Shown here piece by piece: positions 36,618 through 44,531 of a DNA stretch of 64,000 bases. The stretch's first letter is position 1; every line of letters begins with the position of its first letter. Made by a program: the position numbers and the translations under genes. Source of the stretch: Streptomyces sp. NBC_01264 (GTDB taxonomy: Bacteria > Actinomycetota > Actinomycetes > Streptomycetales > Streptomycetaceae); contig NZ_JAPEOX010000001.1 of the NCBI RefSeq assembly GCF_026340675.1, positions 2,790,001 through 2,854,000 on the forward strand, in the 5' to 3' direction. The notes beneath the pieces were generated by a model. That model saw only the letters and a program-made list of their open reading frames with translations, was not told the DNA's origin and did not search any database.

Positions 36618-38045
36618 TCAGCGGACTGCGTCGCCGATGTGGTGGATGCGGACGAGGTTGGTGGATCCGCTGACGCCGGGGGGTGAGCCGGCGGTGATGA
36701 CGACGACGTCGCCGGGTACACAGCGGCCGATGCGCAGGAGTTCTTCTTCGACCTGGGCGACCATGGCGTCGGTGGAGTCGACGTGGGGGCCGAGGAAGGT
36801 TTCGACGCCCCAGGTGAGGTTGAGCTGGGAGCGGGTGGCGGGGTCGGGGGTGAAGGCGAGGAGGGGGATGGGTGAGCGGTAGCGGGAGAGCCGGCGGACG
36901 GTGTCTCCGCTCTGGGTGAAGGCGACGAGGAATTTGGCGCCGAGGAAGTCGCCCATTTCGGCGGCGGCGCGGGCGACTGCTCCGCCTTGGGTGCGGGGCT
37001 TGTTGCGCTCGGTGAGCGGGGGGAGGCCCTTGGCGAGGATGTCTTCTTCGGCGGCTTCGACGATGCGGGCCATGGTGCGGACGGTTTCGATGGCGTACTT
37101 ACCGACGCTGGTTTCGCCGGAGAGCATGACGGCGTCGGTGCCGTCGATGACGGCGTTGGCGACGTCGGATGCTTCGGCGCGGGTGGGCCGGGAGTTGTCG
37201 ATCATCGAGTCGAGCATCTGGGTGGCGACGATGACGGGCTTGGCGTTGCGCTTGGCGAGCTTGACGGCTCGCTTCTGGACGATGGGGACCTGTTCCAGGG
37301 GCATTTCGACGCCGAGGTCTCCGCGGGCGACCATGATGCCGTCGAAGGCGGCGACGATGTCGTCGATGTTTTCGACTGCCTGGGGCTTTTCGACCTTGGC
37401 GATGACGGGGAGGCGTCGGCCTTCTTCGTCCATGATGCGGTGGACGTCTTCGATGTCGCTGCCGCTGCGGACGAAGGAGAGGGCGATGATGTCGGCGCCG
37501 ATGCGCAGGGCCCAGCGGAGGTCGTCGATGTCTTTTTCGGAGAGTGCGGGTACGGAGACTGCGACGCCGGGGAGGTTGAGTCCCTTGTTGTCGGAGACCA
37601 TGCCGCCTTCGATGACGCGGGTGTGGACGCGGGGGCCGTCGACGGCGGTGACTTCGAGGGTGACGCGGCCGTCGTCTACGAGGATGCGTTCGCCGGTGGT
37701 GACGTCTCCGGCGAGGCCTTTGTAGGTGGTGCCGCAGGTGTGGCGGTCGCCTTCGTGGTCTTCGACGGTGATGGTGAATTCGTCGCCGCGTTCAAGGAGT
37801 ACGGGGCCTTCGCGGAAGCGGCCCAGGCGGATCTTCGGGCCTTGAAGGTCCGCGAGGATGCCGACGCTGCGGCCGGTTTCGTCGGCAGCCTTGCGGACGC
37901 GCTGGTAGCGGTCCTCGTGTTCGGCGTAGGTGCCGTGGCTGAGGTTGAAGCGGGCGATGTCCATTCCGGCTTCGACCAGGGCTTTGATCTGGTCGTATGA
38001 GTCGGTGGCGGGGCCCAGGGTACATACGATTTTCGCTCGGCGCAT
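36618..38045 (-). CDS. pyk: Pyruvate kinase
   Basis: 475 residues from an ATG at 38043-38045. Signature blocks are AKIVCTLGPAT, ADLQGPKIRLGRF, the catalytic-lysine region VIAKVEKPQAVENIDDI, MVARGDLGVEMP and ATQMLDSMIDNSRPTRAEASDVANAV. It converts phosphoenolpyruvate and ADP to pyruvate and ATP. The upstream region contains a striking pair of TTG/CAA repeats (cttgttgacaattgttgaa at 38120-38138 and aacaacctttgag at 38101-38113) that could bind a regulator. The nearest gene on this strand, the SIMPL gene, lies 146 bp upstream with its own terminator between. Confidence 0.97.
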   Translation of the reverse strand: MRRAKIVCTLGPATDSYDQIKALVEAGMDIARFNLSHGTYAEHEDRYQRVRKAADETGRSVGILADLQGPKIRLGRFREGPVLLERGDEFTITVEDHEGDRHTCGTTYKGLAGDVTTGERILVDDGRVTLEVTAVDGPRVHTRVIEGGMVSDNKGLNLPGVAVSVPALSEKDIDDLRWALRIGADIIALSFVRSGSDIEDVHRIMDEEGRRLPVIAKVEKPQAVENIDDIVAAFDGIMVARGDLGVEMPLEQVPIVQKRAVKLAKRNAKPVIVATQMLDSMIDNSRPTRAEASDVANAVIDGTDAVMLSGETSVGKYAIETVRTMARIVEAAEEDILAKGLPPLTERNKPRTQGGAVARAAAEMGDFLGAKFLVAFTQSGDTVRRLSRYRSPIPLLAFTPDPATRSQLNLTWGVETFLGPHVDSTDAMVAQVEEELLRIGRCVPGDVVVITAGSPPGVSGSTNLVRIHHIGDAVR

Positions 38046-38145
38046 GAGGCGAGCGTATGCCCCTACCAGGGAGTAGGAAATTGGTTCCGGGTGTCCACTC
38101 AACAACCTTTGAGCAAAAGCTTGTTGACAATTGTTGAATGTGCAT

Positions 38146-38169
38146 GGGGGTGCTCTGATGAGCACCCCC
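38146..38169 (-). terminator. Terminator after the SIMPL gene
   Basis: gggggtgctc / gagcaccccc with a 4-nt loop, 23 bp beyond the SIMPL stop on the minus strand. Confidence 0.85.
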
Positions 38170-38191
38170 GGGGCATCGGTGGTGTGTGTTT

Positions 38192-38893
38192 TCAGAGGCG
38201 GGGAGGGGTCATTGTGAAGCGTGCGTTCACCTGTGCGTAGACGGTCTGGCGCTGGGGTTCGAGGTCGAGGGCGGGGGCGCCGGCGTCTTCGGAGGCGCTG
38301 AAGGCCATGGTGCGCATGGCGCCGCCGGCGGCCTGGAAGGGGGTGGGGGCGTTCTCGGCTCCGAGGTCGGCGAGTTCGACGAGGGCGGCGAGTTCGGCTC
38401 CGAGGGCGGCGGCGTATTCGCGGGCGCGTTGGACGGCTTCGAGTACGGCTTGGCGGCGGGCTTCGCCGTGGGCGGGTGAGGCGGGGCGCAGGGCCCACCA
38501 GGGTCCGTCGACCTGGGTGAGTTCGAGGTCGGCGAGGCGGGTGGTGAGTTCGCCGAGGGTGGTGAAGTCGTTGAGTTCTGCGGTGAGGTGGACGCGTCCG
38601 TGGTAGGCGCGGATGCGTTCGCCGCGGCCGTGGCGGGTGAGTTCGGGGGTGATGGAGAAGGCGCCGGTCTCGAGTTTTTCGACGGGGTCGCCGTAGCTTT
38701 TGACGAGGTCGAGGACGGCGTTGTTGCGGCGGGTGAGGTCTTCGAGGGCGGTGCGCCGGTCGGTGCCGCGGGCGCTGACGGTGATGCCGATGCGGGCGAT
38801 TTCGGGGTCGACTTCGAGGGTGGCTTCGCCGCGGACTGCGACGCGGGGGACTTCGGGGGTTCCGTAGGGCTGGTGCGATGCGTCCTGGGTCAT
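38192..38893 (-). CDS. SIMPL (DUF541) domain protein
   Basis: 233 residues from an ATG at 38891-38893. The SIMPL domain is recognised from PRVAVRGEATLEVDPEIARIGITVSARG, the central LDLVKSYGDPVEKLETGAFSITPE and the C-terminal AVLEAVQRAREYAAALGAEL with FSASEDAGAP. Eukaryotic SIMPL is a signalling adaptor; in bacteria such proteins are oxidative-stress related or unknown, and most are secreted. Here no signal peptide is seen, so the protein would be cytoplasmic. It stands alone, divergent from the 5'-nucleotidase. Confidence 0.9.
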   Translation of the reverse strand: MTQDASHQPYGTPEVPRVAVRGEATLEVDPEIARIGITVSARGTDRRTALEDLTRRNNAVLDLVKSYGDPVEKLETGAFSITPELTRHGRGERIRAYHGRVHLTAELNDFTTLGELTTRLADLELTQVDGPWWALRPASPAHGEARRQAVLEAVQRAREYAAALGAELAALVELADLGAENAPTPFQAAGGAMRTMAFSASEDAGAPALDLEPQRQTVYAQVNARFTMTPPRL

Positions 38894-39033
38894 GGATTCA
38901 CTGTCGCACTGCTGCTCGTACGGGGGTGGTCATCGGATTGAAACCTGTTGGGGGTGTTGCGGCTTGTTACTGCTGGGTCAGAATCTACGCGCGTTGCCTG
39001 TCTGTACACACGTACCTCACAAGGGGAGATGGC

Positions 39034-40845
39034 ATGGCGTTGGACCGTAGGACATTTCTGGGCACTTCGGCTGCTACGGGTGCGGCTGTGGCGTTGGCGG
39101 GGGCCACGAGCACCCCGGCCGCCGCGGCCGGGCCGGCGGCCGGCGGCGCTTCGGCCGCGGGGCCGAGGACGTACGCGTTCACGGTGATGGGGACGACGGA
39201 CCTGCACGGGAACGTTTTCAACTGGGACTACTTCACGGACAAGGAGTTCGACGACAAGGCGCACAACGACGTCGGTCTGGCAAAGATCTCGACGCTGGTG
39301 AACCAGGTGCGGGCGGAGAAGGGGCGGCGCAACACGCTGCTGATCGATGCCGGGGACACCATTCAGGGGACGCAGCTTTCGTACTACTACGCGAAGGTGG
39401 ATCCGATCACGGCGCGGCGTGGTCCGGTGCATCCGATGGCGCAGGCGATGAACGCGATCGGTTATGACGCGGCGGCGCTGGGGAACCACGAGTTCAATTA
39501 CGGCATTCCGGTGCTGCGGAAGTTCGAGGAGCAGTGCGATTTCCCGCTGCTGGGGGCGAACGCGCTGGATGCGAAGACGCTGCGGCCTGCGTTCCCGCCG
39601 TACAGCATGCACCGGCTGCGGACGCCGTGCGGGCGGGATGTGAAGGTGGCGGTGCTGGGTCTGACGAATCCGGGGATCGCGATCTGGGACAAGGCGAACG
39701 TGCAGGGGAAGATGACGTTCCCGGGTCTTGAGGAGCAGGCTGCGAAGTACGTGCCGCGGCTGCGGTCGCTGGGTGCGGATGTGGTGATCGTGTCGGCGCA
39801 TTCGGGTTCGAGCGGTACGTCGAGTTACGGGGACCAGCTGCCGCACATCGAGAACGCGGCGGGTCTGGTGGCGGAGCAGGTGCCGGGGATCGACGCGATC
39901 CTGGTGGGGCACGCGCACACGGAGATCCCGGAGTACCGGGTGCGGAACAAGGCGACGGGCAAGGACGTGGTGCTGTCCGAGCCGCTGAAGTGGGGGCAGC
40001 GGCTGACGCTGTTCGACTTCGAGCTGACGTGGGCGAAGGGCTGCTGGTCGGTGTCGAAGGTGTCGGCCCGGGTGCTGAATTCGAATACGGCGGTGGAGGA
40101 CCCGAAGATCGTCGGGCTGCTGTCGGACGAGCACCGCAAGGTCGTGGCGTATGTGAACCAGGTGATCGGAACGTCGACGCAGGCGATGTCCTCGGCGGAC
40201 GGTCCGGTCAAGGACGTGGCGATCATCGATCTGATCAACCACGTGCAGGCGGAGACGGTGAAGGGCGCGCTGGCGGGTACGGAGTGGGCCGCGCTGCCGG
40301 TGCTGTCGCAGGCTTCGTGTTTCTCACGGACGGCGGCGATTCCGGCCGGGCAGGTGACGATCCGGGATGCGGCGGGTCTGTATCCGTTCGAGAACACGCT
40401 GGAGGCGCGGCTGCTGACGGGTGCGCAGGTCAAGGACTATCTGGAGTATTCGGCGCGGTATTACGTGCGGACGGCTCCGGGTGAGGTGGTGGATCCGGCG
40501 AAGCTGACGAACGCGGAGGGCATTCCGGACTACAACTACGACGCGGTGTACGGGCTGACGTACGACATCGATGTGTCCGAGCCGGTGGGTTCGCGGATCT
40601 CGGGGCTGTCGTTCCAGGGGAAGCCGGTGGATCCGGCGGCGCAGTTCGTGCTGGCGGTGAACAACTACCGGGCTTCGGGCGGCGGGAACTTCCCGCACGT
40701 GCCGCAGTCGAAGCAGTTGTGGGCGAACTCGGATGAAATACGCAACACGATCATCCAGTGGGTGAAGGCGAAGGGGACGGTGGACCCGGCGCAGTTCGCG
40801 TCCGTGGACTGGCGGCTGACCCGAGCCGGGGCACCTGTCTTCTAG
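39034..40845 (+). CDS. Exported bifunctional metallophosphatase/5'-nucleotidase
   Basis: 603 residues from an ATG at 39034 with AAGGGGAG upstream. It starts with a twin-arginine signal (DRRTFLGTSAATGAAVALAG) of about 45 residues. The metallophosphatase domain has the dimetal motifs TTDLHGN, DAGDTIQG, LGNHEFNYG, VVIVSAHSG and VGHAHTEIPEY. The C-terminal 5'-nucleotidase domain has DIINHVQAE-like DLINHVQAE, SQASCFSRTAAIPAG, LYPFENTLEARLLTG and NNYRASGGGNFP. These enzymes release phosphate from nucleotides or cyclic nucleotides outside the cell; phosphate scavenging is a common role. I see no clear PHO box. Confidence 0.95.
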   Translation: MALDRRTFLGTSAATGAAVALAGATSTPAAAAGPAAGGASAAGPRTYAFTVMGTTDLHGNVFNWDYFTDKEFDDKAHNDVGLAKISTLVNQVRAEKGRRNTLLIDAGDTIQGTQLSYYYAKVDPITARRGPVHPMAQAMNAIGYDAAALGNHEFNYGIPVLRKFEEQCDFPLLGANALDAKTLRPAFPPYSMHRLRTPCGRDVKVAVLGLTNPGIAIWDKANVQGKMTFPGLEEQAAKYVPRLRSLGADVVIVSAHSGSSGTSSYGDQLPHIENAAGLVAEQVPGIDAILVGHAHTEIPEYRVRNKATGKDVVLSEPLKWGQRLTLFDFELTWAKGCWSVSKVSARVLNSNTAVEDPKIVGLLSDEHRKVVAYVNQVIGTSTQAMSSADGPVKDVAIIDLINHVQAETVKGALAGTEWAALPVLSQASCFSRTAAIPAGQVTIRDAAGLYPFENTLEARLLTGAQVKDYLEYSARYYVRTAPGEVVDPAKLTNAEGIPDYNYDAVYGLTYDIDVSEPVGSRISGLSFQGKPVDPAAQFVLAVNNYRASGGGNFPHVPQSKQLWANSDEIRNTIIQWVKAKGTVDPAQFASVDWRLTRAGAPVF

Positions 40846-40870
40846 CCGATGGTGTTCTGAACGTTTCTCC

Positions 40871-42280
40871 TTACAGGTGCTCGACCAGCGGGAGCAGTTC
40901 GCCGGCGGGTTGGGGGCGGGTGTGCTCCCGCTGTTCGAGGCCGAAGGTGGTGAAGGCCGTGCGGTTGGGCTGGGGGTAGGGCTCTTTGCCCGTGAGGGTG
41001 TTCAGGATGGCAGCGCTGCGCCAGGCGGCGAGGCCGAGGTCGGGGGCTCCGACGCCGTGGGTGTGGCGTTCGCCGTTCTGGACGAAGACGCTGCCGGTGA
41101 CGGCGGGGTCGGTGATCATCCGGTAGCGGTCGTCGATGCGGGGGCGGCTGGAGGAGTCCTTGCGCAGGTAGGGGTCGAGTCCGGCGAGGAGGCGGGCGAG
41201 GGGGCGTTCGCGGTAGCCGGTGGCGAGGACGACGGCGTCGGTGGTGAGGCGGGAGCGGGCGCCCTGGTCGGCGTGTTCGAGGTGGAGTTCGACCTTGGTG
41301 GTGGCGACGCGGCCGGCGGTGCGGACGCTGACTCCGGGGGTGAGGACGGCGTCGGGCCAGCCTCCGTCGAGGGTGCGCCGGTAGAGCTCCTCGTGGATGG
41401 CGGCGATGGTGGCGGCGTCGATGCCCTTGTGGAGTTGCCATTGGGCGGGGACGAGGCGGTCGCGGACCGGTTCGGGGAGGGAGTGGAAGTAGCGGGTGTA
41501 GTCGGGGGTGAAGTGTTCCAGGCCGAGCTTGGAGTACTCCATGGGGGCGAAGGAGGGGGTGCGGGCGAGCCAGGTGAGGCGTTCGCGGGAGGCGGGGCGG
41601 GAGCGGAGCAGGTCGAGGAAGACCTCGGCTCCGGACTGGCCCGATCCGATGACGGTGACGTGTTCGGCGCCGAGGATGCGCTGCCGGTTGTCGAGGTACT
41701 CGGAGGAGTGGATCACCGGGACGGTGGGGGCTTCTGCGAGGGGGCGCAGGGGTTCGGGGACGTAGGGGGCGGTGCCGATGCCCAGGGCGAGGTTGCGGGT
41801 GTAGGTGCGGCCGAGGGCTTCGGCTTCTCCGTCGGCGTCGACTTGGGTGAAGTCGACTTCGAAGAGGTCGCGTTCGGGGTTCCAGCGGACGGCGTCGACC
41901 TGGTGGCCGAAGTGGAGTCCGGGGAGGCGTCCGGCGACCCAGCGGCAGTAGGCGTCGTATTCGGCGCGCTGGATGTGGAAGCTCTCGGCGAAGTAGAAGG
42001 GGAAGAGGCGTTCCTTGTGCTTGAGGTAGCTGAGGAACGACCAGGGGCTGGTGGGGTCGGCGAGGGTGACGAGGTCGGCGAGGAAGGGGACTTGGAGGGT
42101 GGCTCCGTCGATGAGGAGTCCGGGGTGCCAGCGGAAGTCGCGGCGCTGGTCGTAGAAGGCGGTGGCGAGTTCTGGGGCGCCTTGTTGGGGCAGGCCGTGG
42201 GCGAGGGCGGCGAGGGAGAGGTTGAAGGGGCCGATGCCGATTCCGACGAGGTCGTGGGGTGCATCGAGCTGGGCGGTCAT
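40871..42280 (-). CDS. Lysine/ornithine N-monooxygenase family (DesB-like)
   Basis: 469 residues from an ATG at 42278-42280 that overlaps the stop of the upstream decarboxylase (ATGA). FAD-binding motif LVGIGIGPFNLSLAAL, substrate/NADPH motif VTVIGSGQSGAEVFLDLL, and the ATGY motif VVLATGYRERP mark the SidA/IucD/DesB class, which hydroxylates the terminal amine of lysine, cadaverine or related diamines with NADPH and O2. Together with the decarboxylase upstream it would turn an amino acid into an N-hydroxydiamine, as DesA and DesB do in desferrioxamine synthesis. The acyltransferase (DesC) and synthetase (DesD) are absent in the window. Convergent with the nucleotidase, 25 bp apart. Confidence 0.9.
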   Translation of the reverse strand: MTAQLDAPHDLVGIGIGPFNLSLAALAHGLPQQGAPELATAFYDQRRDFRWHPGLLIDGATLQVPFLADLVTLADPTSPWSFLSYLKHKERLFPFYFAESFHIQRAEYDAYCRWVAGRLPGLHFGHQVDAVRWNPERDLFEVDFTQVDADGEAEALGRTYTRNLALGIGTAPYVPEPLRPLAEAPTVPVIHSSEYLDNRQRILGAEHVTVIGSGQSGAEVFLDLLRSRPASRERLTWLARTPSFAPMEYSKLGLEHFTPDYTRYFHSLPEPVRDRLVPAQWQLHKGIDAATIAAIHEELYRRTLDGGWPDAVLTPGVSVRTAGRVATTKVELHLEHADQGARSRLTTDAVVLATGYRERPLARLLAGLDPYLRKDSSSRPRIDDRYRMITDPAVTGSVFVQNGERHTHGVGAPDLGLAAWRSAAILNTLTGKEPYPQPNRTAFTTFGLEQREHTRPQPAGELLPLVEHL

Positions 42281-43677
42281 CGGTGGGTGCTGCCTTCCAG
42301 GAGGTTCACGAGGGCGTCCAGGTCCCCCGCCGTGGTGTGGGGGTTGAGCAGGGTGGCCTTGAGCCACAGGCGGCCGTCGGCGGTGGCCCGGCCCAGTACG
42401 GCGGTGCCGCCCTGGAGGAGGGTGCGGCGCAGGGTGGCCAGTGCGGTGTCGTCGGCGTGGGTGGGCCGGAACAGGACGGTGCTGATGGTGGGCGCCGCGT
42501 GGAGTTCGAAGGCGGGGTGTGCTTCGAGGAGCCGGGCGAGTCGGTTGGCGCGGGCGCAGGTGCGGTCGATGAGGTGGGTGAGGCCGTCTCGGCCGAGGGA
42601 GCGCAGGGTGGCGGCGATCTTGAGGGCGTCTGCGCGGCGGGTGGTGCGCAGGGAGCGGCCGAGGAGGTCGGGGAGCCCGGCGTGGGTGTCGTCGGGGGCG
42701 TTGAGGTAGGCGGCCTGGTGGGCGAGGGGGGCGAGCAGGGTGGTGTCGGGGACGGTGAGGAGTCCGGCGGCGATGGGTTGCCAGCCGAGTTTGTGCAGGT
42801 CGAGGGTGATGGACCGGGCGCGGTGGAGGCCGGCGAGTTTGGGGCGGTGGCGGGGGCTGAGGTGGAGGAGTCCGCCGTAGGCGGCGTCGATGTGGAGGTC
42901 GGCGCCGTGGTGGTCGCAGAGGTCGGCGAGGGCGTCGAGGGGGTCGATGAGGCCGGCGTCGGTGGTTCCGGCGGTGGCGGTGACGAGGACGGGGCCGGTG
43001 GTGGCGGCGAGGGCCTCGGCGAGGGTGGCGGGGGTGAGGGTGCCGGTGGGGGTGGGGAGGCTGCGGGCGGGGGGCAGGCCCAGGAGCCAGGCGGCGCGCG
43101 GGATGGAGTGGTGGGCGTTGGCGCCGTGCAGGACGGTGAGGTGGGGGCCGTGGCGTTCGCGGGCGAGGAGGAGGGCGAGGTGGTTGGCCTCGGTGCCGCC
43201 GGTGGTGAGGACGGCGTCGGGGTGGGGGGTGTCGTGGAACTCGGCGGCGAGGGTGCGGGTGAGGAGGGTTTCGAGGGCGGAGGCGGCGGGGGCCTGGTCC
43301 CAGGAGTCGAGGGAGGCGTTGAGGGCGCTGGCGGCGAGGTCTGCGGCGGCCGCGACGGCGAGGGGCGGGCAGTGCAGGTGGGCTGCGCAGAGGGGGTCGG
43401 CGGGGTCGGCCGCTCCTGCGGTGAGGGTGTGGACGAGGGTCCGTAGTGCTTCGTGGTCGCCGTGTCCGTGGTCGGGGAACACCTCGCCGAGTGCGGCGGT
43501 GACGCGTGCGGTGACGGCCTCGGGTCCGCCGACGGGGAGCGGTCCGCCGCGGGCCCGGGCTCCGGTGCGCATGGCGTCGAGGACGGTGGCGAGGAGTGGC
43601 TGCAGGGCGTCGGGGCCGTGGGGTCCGCCGGCGAGCGGGGCGGTGCGCCGTCTGCCTGTACCGGGGGGCGCTGTCAT
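42277..43677 (-). CDS. PLP-dependent group II decarboxylase (DesA-like)
   Basis: 466 residues from an ATG at 43675-43677. The PLP lysine is K296 in TLDLHKLGWQP; H190 precedes, and HIDAAYGG (D263) binds the pyridine nitrogen; NASLDSWDQAPAAS and LTTGGTEANHLALL are the other family blocks. This group includes lysine, diaminobutyrate and tyrosine decarboxylases; the coupled DesB-like monooxygenase makes a diamine such as cadaverine the likely product. N-terminal 50 residues are Arg/Gly/Pro-rich and uninformative. The promoter region shows no convincing iron box of the DmdR type, so iron regulation is not evident. Confidence 0.88.
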   Translation of the reverse strand: MTAPPGTGRRRTAPLAGGPHGPDALQPLLATVLDAMRTGARARGGPLPVGGPEAVTARVTAALGEVFPDHGHGDHEALRTLVHTLTAGAADPADPLCAAHLHCPPLAVAAAADLAASALNASLDSWDQAPAASALETLLTRTLAAEFHDTPHPDAVLTTGGTEANHLALLLARERHGPHLTVLHGANAHHSIPRAAWLLGLPPARSLPTPTGTLTPATLAEALAATTGPVLVTATAGTTDAGLIDPLDALADLCDHHGADLHIDAAYGGLLHLSPRHRPKLAGLHRARSITLDLHKLGWQPIAAGLLTVPDTTLLAPLAHQAAYLNAPDDTHAGLPDLLGRSLRTTRRADALKIAATLRSLGRDGLTHLIDRTCARANRLARLLEAHPAFELHAAPTISTVLFRPTHADDTALATLRRTLLQGGTAVLGRATADGRLWLKATLLNPHTTAGDLDALVNLLEGSTHR

Positions 43678-44017
43678 GCGGTTGTCCTCACGGGAACGGT
43701 TCGGCGGCGGGTGGTGCCGCTCGCTGGGTCGGGGACCCGGGGGGTACAACGATCCGACCCGAATGGGGTAACCGCCCGGGTTTATGGGTGGTTGATTTCA
43801 AGCCGCCGGGTGGCCGGGAGAGGGGAGTCCGCGTGCTGCCGCTGCCTCCGGCCGGGGAGGTGTGGATCCTTCGGCGCGATGCTTGCGCGCTGCGGTGCGG
43901 TGTGCTCTCGTGTCTCGCGCTGCTGATCGGCGCGTTGGTCGACGCTGCGGCGTTCTGGTGGATTGCGCGGCGCCCTCGGGGCGGGGGCGGTGGCCGGTGG
44001 GCGAGTGCGGCTGGTCC

Positions 44018-44193
44018 GGCCCTGCGGGGCTAGGTCCCCTAACCGCCCTTCCCCCGTTCCCCGGGGCTCCGCCCCGGACCCGTAGCCGGGGCGGAGCCCC
44101 GGGGACCAGTCCGGGGCGGAGCCCCAGGAAGGGTCCGGGCTGAGCCCGGGGAACGGGCGAAGGGTGGGTAGGGGACTTCCGCCCCGCAGGGCC
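44018..44193. repeat. Palindromic intergenic element, second copy
   Basis: Outer arms begin ggccctgcggggc and end gccccgcagggcc, matching the outer arms of the element at 5159-5389; the middle contains repeated ggggctccgccccgg / ccggggcggagcccc units. The inner 36-bp arms of the 5.2-kb copy are missing, so this is a shorter or differently rearranged member. Confidence 0.85.
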
Positions 44194-44304
44194 AACCCAG
44201 CCGCCCCCGCCCACGGGGCCCACGAACAGGCGGCCGTGGCCGCACCGCTCGCGAGTGGCACGTCAAGCGGGCGGGCTCACGCAAAGGCCAGCTAGGCAGG
44301 CCAG

Positions 44305-44530
44305 GGAGGCGGGGCGGGGCGGGGCGGGGCAGGGCGGGGCAGGCAAGCCGGAGCGGCGGGTGGGGCAGGCCGCGGCGGGACCACCCCATCCGGGCGTTCG
44401 CAGCCCGAGGCCGGGCGGCCGGGAGCCGGGGGCCCGGGAGCCGGGCAGGCGGGAGCCAGGGGTCAGGGAGCCGGGCAGGCGGGAGCCGGCCCTGGGCGGG
44501 TTGGGGGCCGGGGGTTTGGTGGGGCCGGGG
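44305..44530. repeat. G-rich repeats before the pepN end
   Basis: From 44305 to 44343 the plus strand is a run of ggggc units (seven G-runs); 44400-44500 has repeated gccgggag / gcaggcgggagcc units. The G-runs could form G-quadruplexes in the plus strand; on the minus strand they are C-runs downstream of pepN. Confidence 0.8.
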
Positions 44531-44531
44531 G

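Larger units (their letters stand above)
43678..44531. other. Gene-free stretch between the decarboxylase and pepN
   Basis: No gene is supported. 43678-43800 is the promoter region of the decarboxylase. Beyond it lie the palindromic element at 44018-44193 and a G-rich repetitive tract at 44305-44530. Open frames on both strands here are repeat-driven and lack starts or recognisable products. Confidence 0.7.

Noticed and set aside
38938..39033. PHO box upstream of the 5'-nucleotidase
   Set aside because: TGTTG repeats at 10-11-bp intervals are present but do not match the GTTCACC-type direct repeat.
43678..43800. Iron box for a siderophore-type regulator upstream of the decarboxylase
   Set aside because: The sequence does not contain a palindrome close to the DmdR/IdeR consensus.
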